From CAYPZT01 sp964415435 (GTDB lineage Bacteria > Patescibacteriota > Microgenomatia > UBA1406 > GWC2-37-13), in the NCBI GenBank assembly GCA_964415435.1, contig CAYPZT010000001.1, positions 1 to 64,000 on the forward strand: DNA of 64,000 bases. The letters run 5' to 3'. Both the position numbers and the translations under genes were made by a program. Positions within the stretch are counted from its first letter, which is position 1; every line of letters begins with the position of its first letter. This document shows positions 58,095 through 64,000 of the stretch, in pieces. Under the pieces are notes generated by a model. It worked only from the letters and a program-made list of their open reading frames with translations. It searched no databases and had not been told where the DNA came from.

Positions 58095-58310
58095 ATGATG
58101 GAAAATAAACCTCTTCATTTGCTTACGTATGTTTTGGTAATAGTCGGCGCTCTCAACTGGGGTTTGGTAGGACTTTTTGATTTCAATCTCGTGAACATGC
58201 TTTTGGGTTCCTGGCCGGCTGTTGAGCGAATTGTATACATATTAGTTGGCGTCTCGGCAGTATACGACTTCGTGGCTCACATGAAATATTGTAAGCACTG
58301 TTCAAAGTAA
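58095..58310 (+). CDS. DUF378 family membrane protein
   Basis: A 71-aa protein of the DUF378 family: LLTYVLVIVGALNWGLVGLF, then a second helix ERIVYILVGVSAVYDFVAHM and a Cys pair at the end (KYCKHC). Function is unknown. It has one of the few strong Shine-Dalgarno sequences in the window, AGGGGGTGA (58077-58085), 9 nt before the ATG. Confidence 0.9.
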   Translation: MMENKPLHLLTYVLVIVGALNWGLVGLFDFNLVNMLLGSWPAVERIVYILVGVSAVYDFVAHMKYCKHCSK

Positions 58311-58340
58311 CGACAGCATTTTTAGAAGAAGAGGTTATCT

Positions 58341-58538
58341 TTATACTTTTCCTTTTAAAAAGGACTGCTTTTTGTGTTCCGGGAATCGCTCAATTGCGTA
58401 TCGGATATTGTCCCTGTGTTTGAAACTATAACTCCAATAAATATGCTGCTTTGTATATTGTCTTTTCTTTGTTTTAAAAAGTCTTGCAAAGGTTTTGGTA
58501 CGTTTTTGATTGATCGGCTTATGAAGAGAAGAGAGCAT
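58341..58538 (-). CDS. Possible small basic protein after tRNA-Pro (65 aa)
   Basis: A 65-aa basic ORF: MLSSLHKPINQKRTKTFARL, later YWSYSFKHRDNIRYAIERFP. It begins 12 nt after the tRNA-Pro gene; the longer forms that read into the tRNA are rejected as artefacts. Another overlapping frame exists, and there is no clear family or ribosome-binding site, so coding status is doubtful. Confidence 0.3.
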   Translation of the reverse strand: MLSSLHKPINQKRTKTFARLFKTKKRQYTKQHIYWSYSFKHRDNIRYAIERFPEHKKQSFLKGKV

Positions 58539-58549
58539 GGATAGCTTTG

Positions 58550-58623
58550 TCGGGGCGGCGAGACTTGAACTCGCGACCTTACGCACCCCATGCGTACATT
58601 CTAGCCATCTGAACTACGCCCCG
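58550..58623 (-). tRNA. tRNA-Pro (anticodon GGG)
   Basis: Minus strand, 74 nt. Acceptor CGGGGCG/CGCCCCG, D arm GTTC/GAAT, anticodon stem TACGC/GCGTA with loop ATGGGGT giving GGG, T arm GCGAG-TTCAAGT-CTCGC, discriminator A. CCA is not encoded. A minus-strand TATAAT box lies upstream. Confidence 0.93.
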
Positions 58624-58694
58624 ATTACTCAGATTATACTATTTTTCAGCCTTAAAATGCGCTATAATCAGAAATATTTCAGAACACTTGCAAA

Positions 58695-59450
58695 ATGACC
58701 ATTAAAATTCTACAGCTCAACATCCTGAAAGGTAAGTATTTACCCCTTATAGTGGCCTATATTCAAAAACAGAGGTTCGATGTAGTAACGATGCAGGAGG
58801 TGACCGGCGGCACATTTACGCTGGGCGAAAAAGATATATTTACTACCTTAAAAAGCTCCCTCTCTATGCATGGCGAGATGGTGCAGGATATCCACAATCC
58901 AGGGACAGACAACTACTACGGCTCGGCGATCCTGTTTTCTGACACCTTTAAATTGACAAGAAAAGATATTGTCAGAGTGGCGCCTGTTGCGGACATCAAC
59001 ATTACCAAACAGGCTGAGTGGAAAGAGATCAAGCGCTCCGCCATCTCTCTTGCATTAAAAAAGGGTGAAAAAGAGTTTAATATCGTTACAACCCACGGCG
59101 CATGGAGCAATTCGCCCTACGATAGTCCTGATAAGATTGATCAGGCCAAACGCATATCGGACTATCTCCTGACCCTTACAAACCCTTTTATTTTCACAGG
59201 AGATCTCAATGTTGTTTCGGAAACCGAAGTCGTACGGCTTTATGAACGCGCCGGCAGTAACCTATCGAAGCGCTACGGCGTCACAAATACCCTAAACCCC
59301 CGGACACACTATGTGAAAAAGCTTTTTCCCCCAGGGCTTGCCGTTGACTTCATATTTGCTTCTTCACAGGTAAACGTAATGCAGTTTTCCGTCATCGAAA
59401 CACCCGATCTTTCGGATCATTTTGGCCTTAGCGCTACGGTTGAGCTATAA
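58695..59450 (+). CDS. Endonuclease/exonuclease/phosphatase family protein
   Basis: A 251-aa EEP-fold protein. Metal/catalytic blocks are ILQLNILKG (Asn), VVTMQEVTGG (Glu), VTTHGAWSN (His), FTGDLNVVSE (Asp, Asn) and the final SDHFGLSATVEL (Asp-His). Members cut DNA, RNA or phosphoesters; the substrate is open. Its TAA stop overlaps the TATAAT (59446-59451) of the PBP2 gene. Confidence 0.88.
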   Translation: MTIKILQLNILKGKYLPLIVAYIQKQRFDVVTMQEVTGGTFTLGEKDIFTTLKSSLSMHGEMVQDIHNPGTDNYYGSAILFSDTFKLTRKDIVRVAPVADINITKQAEWKEIKRSAISLALKKGEKEFNIVTTHGAWSNSPYDSPDKIDQAKRISDYLLTLTNPFIFTGDLNVVSETEVVRLYERAGSNLSKRYGVTNTLNPRTHYVKKLFPPGLAVDFIFASSQVNVMQFSVIETPDLSDHFGLSATVEL

Positions 59451-59459
59451 TGATAGTCC

Positions 59460-61139
59460 GTGACTAAACTTCCATACATCAAAAAAGGGTATTCCGCAAA
59501 CATGCGCTTTGCCGATGAGCATGAGTACTCTCCGCATCTTACTTTTTTTTTGTTTCTTTTGGTCATCGGTATTTCGTTTTTTTTTCTTTTCGTGAGGCTT
59601 TTTCAGCTTACCGTCGTAAAGGGAAGCTATTACCGGCGACTGGCGGAAAGCAATCGCATTCGAGAAATTATTATAGAGCCACGGCGCGGCATGATTCTTG
59701 ACAGAAAAGGCGTGACGCTCGTCCAGAATGATGCACCGAATCTCACGTCCCTTGAAGCTCGCCTGCCCTCGAAACGCGTGTATCAGTCTCCTCAAGAAGC
59801 ACTCGCCCCCGTCATCGGCTACCGTCAGATCGCAAACGAAGAAGATCTTGCGAACGATCCTTGCATAAACAAACTCACTCTGGGAGATAAGGTTGGTAAA
59901 AAAGGCATCGAAAAACTGTATGACTGCCAGCTTCGAGGTATGTATGGGAAAAAAATGGTTGAGGTAGATGCACACGGTGAAATACTCCGTACCATAAATG
60001 TACAGCCGGCGAAGGACGGCGAAACGCTCAAGCTTGCGATTGATTGGGAACTCCAGAAAAAGGCGTATGAGCTTATTAAAGACAAGCGTGGTGCTGTGGT
60101 TGCGCTCAAACCCGATACTGGTGAGATCCTTGCGATGGTTTCTTCCCCAACCTATGACCCCCAAGCTTTTGAAGATGGGCTCACAGATCAGACCACCGCG
60201 TATATTAAGGATGAAAATAAGCCGCTATTTAACAGGGCAACGGAAGGCGTCTACCCGCCTGGGTCCGTTTTCAAACTTGCCGTCGCTCTGGGTGCTCTTG
60301 AGGAGAAAAAGATAACTGAGAAAACGGTTATAGAAGACACCGGTACTCTTAAGGCAGGTTCGCTGTCCTTTGGCAACTGGTATTACCTGCAGTACGGAAA
60401 AACTGATGGTGAGGTCAACATCACCAAGGCCATCCGCCGGTCGAACGACATATTCTTCTACAAAACTGGCGATCTTTTGGGCCCAGACAATATTAAGAAG
60501 TGGGCTGAGCGGCTGGGGTTCGGCCAAAAAACGGGAGTGGGACTTGAGGAGGCGGAGGGTACTGTTCCATCCCCTTTTTGGAAAAGGGAGGTTCTTAATG
60601 AAGGCTGGTATACAGGAGACACCTATAACTTTTCGATCGGTCAGGGATATACACTCGTCACACCGCTTCAGGTTGCCCTCTCAACCCAGACAATAGCCAA
60701 TGAAGGTCGCCTCTGTAAACCACAGCTTCTTAAGGATGTTGAACCGGAATGTAAACAACTGCCTGTTTCAGCACATACTCTTCTTTTTGTAAGGGAGGGG
60801 ATGCTTGAGGCATGTGCCCCGGGAGGCACCGGCTGGCCGCTTTTTGATTTTAAGATCCGCCCGGCAAGTGCCGGACCCGCACCGACAACTTCTCCCGAAA
60901 GTTCAACATCTGCAGATCTTCGTGGCGCCACTATCCCTATCCAAGTTGCATGTAAAACCGGCACTGCCGAGTCTAACTCCGAAGAAGACATTCCTCATGC
61001 ATGGTTTACTGCATATGCACCATACAAGGATCCGGAGATTGTACTTTCTGTTCTTATAGAGGAATCTGGGCAAGGCTCGGACATCGCCGGACCTATCGTG
61101 CGGGATATTTTAACCTCCTATTTCGAACGGGATGAATGA
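59460..61139 (+). CDS. mrdA: Penicillin-binding protein 2 (peptidoglycan transpeptidase)
   Basis: A 559-aa class B PBP that cross-links peptidoglycan during elongation. It has one N-terminal helix (LTFFLFLLVIGISFFFLFV), the dimerisation domain starting with RLAESNRIREIIIEPRRGMILDRKG, and the transpeptidase with Ser269 in PGSVFK, SND at 328-330 and KTGTAE at 499-504. The start codon is GTG, 8 nt after a TATAAT box that overlaps the previous stop, so a leaderless GTG message is likely. No rodA or mreB lies adjacent. Confidence 0.94.
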   Translation: MTKLPYIKKGYSANMRFADEHEYSPHLTFFLFLLVIGISFFFLFVRLFQLTVVKGSYYRRLAESNRIREIIIEPRRGMILDRKGVTLVQNDAPNLTSLEARLPSKRVYQSPQEALAPVIGYRQIANEEDLANDPCINKLTLGDKVGKKGIEKLYDCQLRGMYGKKMVEVDAHGEILRTINVQPAKDGETLKLAIDWELQKKAYELIKDKRGAVVALKPDTGEILAMVSSPTYDPQAFEDGLTDQTTAYIKDENKPLFNRATEGVYPPGSVFKLAVALGALEEKKITEKTVIEDTGTLKAGSLSFGNWYYLQYGKTDGEVNITKAIRRSNDIFFYKTGDLLGPDNIKKWAERLGFGQKTGVGLEEAEGTVPSPFWKREVLNEGWYTGDTYNFSIGQGYTLVTPLQVALSTQTIANEGRLCKPQLLKDVEPECKQLPVSAHTLLFVREGMLEACAPGGTGWPLFDFKIRPASAGPAPTTSPESSTSADLRGATIPIQVACKTGTAESNSEEDIPHAWFTAYAPYKDPEIVLSVLIEESGQGSDIAGPIVRDILTSYFERDE

Positions 61140-61183
61140 TTGGGACTTGAAAAAATAAAAAGATTGTATAATATAGACAAAGA

Positions 61184-61747
61184 ATGAAAGTCTTTTTCAC
61201 TGCTTCACAACGTGGCAAAAAAGAGTTTGGACCACATTATCTCTCTATTCAAAAAGGAATTAAAGCTGCTGGATATACCCTCATCGAAGATGATATTGCA
61301 AGTACTGCTCCCAACAAACTTTATGACGATCTTGAGGGTGGCGGACAAAAAGCAAGTGTCGATTTTTACAAAAACAAGCTTGAAAAGATAGAAAAAGCTG
61401 ATATGAATGTTTTCGAGTGTAGTACTCACAGCCTTTCGATTGGTTTTGTTATTGAAAAATCGTTACAGGCCAACAAGCCCACCATCGTCCTTTACTACAA
61501 AGATCTCATCCCTTATTTCTTGACCGGCAGTGAAGATGAAAAACTTCTCCTTAAAAGCTATGATGATAATAACCTTACATCTGTTCTAAACAACTCGCTG
61601 ACTCTAGCCCGTGAAAGGAGGGATAAACGCTTCAACTTCTTTATAAGTCCCAAACTGCTGGAGTATCTCGAGAAAACCAGTAAAGAACAGGGTGTTACGA
61701 AGTCCAAATTCATCCGCAATCTCATACTTGCCCATATGAAGAAATAA
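61184..61747 (+). CDS. Nucleoside 2-deoxyribosyltransferase-like protein with helical tail
   Basis: A 187-aa protein. Residues 1-110 follow the nucleoside deoxyribosyltransferase-like fold: MKVFFTASQRGKKEFGPHY, then KLEKIEKADMNVFECSTHSL and IGFVIEKSLQANKPTIVLYY. The C-terminal 55 residues (RDKRFNFFISPKLLEYLEKT and KSKFIRNLILAHMKK) resemble a ribbon-helix-helix DNA-binding unit. The fusion suggests nucleotide sensing or modification, which remains inference. Confidence 0.72.
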   Translation: MKVFFTASQRGKKEFGPHYLSIQKGIKAAGYTLIEDDIASTAPNKLYDDLEGGGQKASVDFYKNKLEKIEKADMNVFECSTHSLSIGFVIEKSLQANKPTIVLYYKDLIPYFLTGSEDEKLLLKSYDDNNLTSVLNNSLTLARERRDKRFNFFISPKLLEYLEKTSKEQGVTKSKFIRNLILAHMKK

Positions 61748-61750
61748 GCG

Positions 61751-62671
61751 TTACGCCTCAACTGCTTCAAATACAAGCCACGCTTGACAGTTGGTAGTTA
61801 ACTTCTCTTTTTCAAACCCCTCAAGGATTACCTTTTTTAGTCGAAAGCCATTTTTTCTCATAATCCCTTCCCACTCTGGTATCGTTCGGAAGGTAAAAGG
61901 AAAGTTAATATCCAGGTGACCAAAAACTATGGCGTTAGCAAAAAAGTCCTTCAGAATGAGCGCTCGCTTCTGGTCCTCCACTGAAAAACGCAGAAATTCT
62001 GCAAGCAGGGGTTGTGCTCTTTTCTTTTTTTTGAGTCCTGACAGGTTTGGGGGGATATTGTATGTATCCTCCTCAATTATGAGATGTTTACATGTCAGTC
62101 TTCGAAGTTCTTTTAAGACCGTTTCTATCTTATCTTCGTTTATGTGGTGAAGCACTGTTTTGGCGATTGTGGTATCAATCGATGCGCTTGGTATGGGGAC
62201 CGTCGTCTTGTCGATCATTTCGTAAAAAGGCATGTTTTGCGCTTCCGGAATACGATAATGAAGTATGTCGGTGGTAATAAGTTTGTGCCCGTGCCTCGCC
62301 ACTTCAAGCGCTAGAAAACCGGCACCACATCCAAAGTCTAGAACGTTTTTCCCCTGTACATATTGCCCAATCAACTGGAAATCCTTGGACGGACGAATAT
62401 CCTTTTTATACGTAAAATACATTTGATTAAACCAAAAAAGTGGGTCGTCTTTACCAAAGATCTCAAAGTGAATCGTGCGGGCAATTTTTATGAGAGAGCG
62501 TACTTTTGCTTTTTTCAGAAGGGTAAACGCGTTGTCAAGCATTTCGTTTACCTCCTCTTCATGCGACTTAAAATAAGCGCAATAGTTTTCCTTAAATGAG
62601 GCTTTTACAAACTGCAATACATGAGGACTGCGTATTGCTCTGATAAGCTCCGTTTTCTCTTTCGCTTTCAT
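61751..62671 (-). CDS. Class I SAM-dependent methyltransferase
   Basis: A 306-aa protein: about 95 residues of helices, then a Rossmann core with motif I NVLDFGCGAGFLALEVARHG, an acidic ITTDIL, IAKTVLHHINEDKIETVL and LIIEEDTYN. A C-terminal strand set ends with TTNCQAWLVFEAVEA. The N-terminal helical part is unusual for the Methyltransf_11 type. The substrate is unknown. A minus-strand TATAAT (62688-62693) lies about 16 nt before the start. Confidence 0.85.
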   Translation of the reverse strand: MKAKEKTELIRAIRSPHVLQFVKASFKENYCAYFKSHEEEVNEMLDNAFTLLKKAKVRSLIKIARTIHFEIFGKDDPLFWFNQMYFTYKKDIRPSKDFQLIGQYVQGKNVLDFGCGAGFLALEVARHGHKLITTDILHYRIPEAQNMPFYEMIDKTTVPIPSASIDTTIAKTVLHHINEDKIETVLKELRRLTCKHLIIEEDTYNIPPNLSGLKKKKRAQPLLAEFLRFSVEDQKRALILKDFFANAIVFGHLDINFPFTFRTIPEWEGIMRKNGFRLKKVILEGFEKEKLTTNCQAWLVFEAVEA

Positions 62672-62714
62672 ACTAATATTGTGTGCAATTATAGCTTATT
62701 TTCTTTAGAATCCT

Positions 62715-62766
62715 ATGGTCACTTCCTATTTGGACCATGTAAAAAGACCCATAGCATAATATGCTA
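62715..62766. repeat. Inverted repeats in the 250-bp gap before the surface protein
   Basis: ATGGTC (62715-62720) pairs with GACCAT (62733-62738), and TAGCATAATATGCTA (62752-62766) is a perfect 15-bp palindrome followed closely by a run of T. A third hairpin, AGCCTT/AAGGCT (62871-62886), abuts the -35 of the next gene. No ORF is supported in this gap. Confidence 0.45.
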
Positions 62767-62920
62767 GATTTTTTAACAATTTTCTTTACTATGAAAATAT
62801 ATAGGCTTTTCTGGAGCCTGTTGGTGTAGTTCTTTTGATTATACCTATAGTATGTATCTGGTATGTATGGAGCCTTTTGCAAGGCTTTGACTTTCCTGAA
62901 AAATAGCTTATAATATTGTT

Positions 62921-64000
62921 ATGAGCGAATTCTTTAGAGGTCTTCTTACTAGAAAAAATGTGGCGCGTGTAGTCGCCGCAGGCACTATAGCCGCGGGCGC
63001 AGTTGCATGTGGTACTCCTGACGTTGCCGCTCAAACCCCAACGCCTCCCAGACCAGGAGTAACAGAGGGGCTCGTAACTCCAACTCCCATCGAATTGTTA
63101 CCTACTACAGGTGGAGACTTTGAAGTGAAGGCATTTACTCCAGTTTTAAGTGCAGCCGGAACACTTCCCGAGGGCATCACTCCAGACATGAACCTGCGCG
63201 CCCTCAAAACGATCGACCAGGTAAAGAAAGATTTTGGACGTACGATAAGTGGCGAATTTATGTCTTTTAACCTTGCGCTTCAGACGGAAGAAGGAACTGT
63301 GGGTGCTGATCTTGTATATAGTCCAGTAATCCAAGAGCTCGACGATCAAGGACATAATCTCGTATATATAAATGGTAAACCAGCCGTTACGGGCATCGCA
63401 AGCACCATGCACGAAGATGATGGTACTGCTACAGAAGCGCTTGTACATTCTTACTTAAACGCAGATGGATTAAAAAAGGTACAGGATGCGCTAGCTAAGG
63501 GTGCCGAACCAAAGCTTGATGATGCTGATTTTGGCGAATTTGCCCTGGCCCAACAGCTTACCCGTGGTAACACAATTGAGGGTTATAAAAAGGCCTTAAA
63601 AGGCCCACAGGCAGAAAAATACAAACAGAGCATTGACAGAGCTTTTTTCAGCAATCTTTGGGTGTTCGATCCCAATACGGCAGACAAGACCGACGCTTTC
63701 GTTTTGAAGTATCTGCCGGCACAAAGCTCAAATGTAGGAACGGTTGCTGATACAGCAGCTATTATTACGGATGCACTTGATGGTTTTTTTGCTTCGACTG
63801 CGGGCTCTGTTGAAGCCGCGCCTCAGCCACCTCCATCTGTTGCACCTCGTACAGCTACACCAAAAGCCACCGAAGCGCCGTTCCCTGAACCATCACGAAC
63901 ACCAAGTCCTGTAGCTATTGCAACAAAAGAACCTACTAAAGAACCGACAAAAGTGGCCGTTGTTCCAACTAATACTCCTGCACCAACTGTAACACCCGAA
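62921..64000 (+). CDS. Surface lipoprotein-like protein with Pro/Thr tail, cut by window end
   Basis: At least 360 residues, frame open to the window end. The N-terminus has a signal (NVARVVAAGTIAAGAVACGTP) with a possible lipobox AVAC, then a short Thr/Pro stretch, a soluble domain of about 220 residues (VKAFTPVLSAAGTLPEG to FFASTAG) and a Pro/Thr/Lys linker (TPKATEAPFPEP, KEPTKEPTK). An LPTTG occurs near residue 54, too early for a sorting signal. Promoter TTGACT (62887-62892), 16 bp, TATAAT (62909-62914), ATG 6 nt later. Confidence 0.75.
   Translation, partial: MSEFFRGLLTRKNVARVVAAGTIAAGAVACGTPDVAAQTPTPPRPGVTEGLVTPTPIELLPTTGGDFEVKAFTPVLSAAGTLPEGITPDMNLRALKTIDQVKKDFGRTISGEFMSFNLALQTEEGTVGADLVYSPVIQELDDQGHNLVYINGKPAVTGIASTMHEDDGTATEALVHSYLNADGLKKVQDALAKGAEPKLDDADFGEFALAQQLTRGNTIEGYKKALKGPQAEKYKQSIDRAFFSNLWVFDPNTADKTDAFVLKYLPAQSSNVGTVADTAAIITDALDGFFASTAGSVEAAPQPPPSVAPRTATPKATEAPFPEPSRTPSPVAIATKEPTKEPTKVAVVPTNTPAPTVTPE

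Noticed and set aside
58341..58591. Reading frames running from tRNA-Pro into the downstream region (81 and 78 aa)
   Set aside because: Their N-termini are antisense-style readings of the tRNA gene; only a shorter 65-aa form after the tRNA is kept at low confidence.
59445..60164. 239-aa minus-strand frame antisense to the PBP2 gene
   Set aside because: The sense strand encodes PBP2 with all catalytic motifs; the antisense frame has no recognisable features or start signal.
63078..63110. LPTTG motif in the last surface protein as a sortase signal
   Set aside because: It lies near the N-terminus without a following membrane helix and basic tail, so it is not a sorting signal.

Overview
The window looks like chromosomal DNA from a Candidate Phyla Radiation (Patescibacteria) bacterium, most likely the Microgenomates branch. 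This is inferred from style, because no rRNA gene is present. The signs are many very small genes, tight packing with 1-4 nt overlaps, and a fermentative/salvage gene set. Extracytoplasmic proteins repeatedly share the same layout: one N-terminal membrane anchor, a Pro/Thr linker of TPTP type, then Cys-rich, Ig-like or dockerin-like modules. A sortase, paired VirB2-like small membrane proteins and few long operons fit the same picture.

Layout. 0-9 kb: thymidine kinase, small membrane proteins, sortase, a large repeat surface protein, a methyltransferase, the msrB-msrA pair and CutA. 9-21 kb: a GT-C type membrane enzyme, an Ntn-hydrolase divergent from a TrmB regulator, an alkylguanine transferase, an L,D-transpeptidase, a secreted C39-like/TPR protein, two tandem alpha/beta hydrolases, a GDSL hydrolase, diphosphomevalonate decarboxylase and a MerR-TipAS regulator. 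22-32 kb: an 869-aa Pro/Thr-rich dockerin protein followed by an accessory stretch of small genes (DUF5701, VOC, zinc ribbons, C39-like, DUF1428, SemiSWEET, LUD/HxlR pair, polysaccharide deacetylase) and two short homologous gene remnants. 32-41 kb: tRNA-Asn, dCMP deaminase, a DEDD-type exonuclease, YqeY, DivIC-like plus signal peptidase I, tRNA-Met, a GT2 enzyme, VirB2-like proteins, ComM/YifB, and a dut-thyA-folA-Nmad1 operon. 41-49 kb: a GT-C enzyme, a protein with carbonic-anhydrase-like metal motifs, a membrane-protein cassette bounded by inverted repeats, a truncated antiporter-like remnant, a glycosyltransferase, a surface protein, TatD, RpiB and DprA. 49-64 kb: a 1053-aa unrecognised protein, an Rpe-like protein, enolase and archaeal-type phosphoglycerate mutase, a secreted glycoside-hydrolase-like protein, tRNA-Pro, an EEP-family phosphatase, PBP2, a deoxyribosyltransferase-like protein, a methyltransferase, and a surface lipoprotein cut by the window end.

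How the parts fit. Deoxynucleotide metabolism is served by tdk, dCMP deaminase, dut, thyA, folA and an Nmad1 protein. Envelope building is served by PBP2, the L,D-transpeptidase, the deacetylase, DivIC, signal peptidase, sortase and several glycosyltransferases. DprA and ComM suggest DNA uptake.

Gene expression. Many genes have a -10 hexamer (TATAAT-like) ending only 4-10 nt before the start codon and no Shine-Dalgarno sequence, which implies leaderless mRNAs. A small set of short genes instead has strong Shine-Dalgarno sequences. I used these -10 boxes to correct several start codons.
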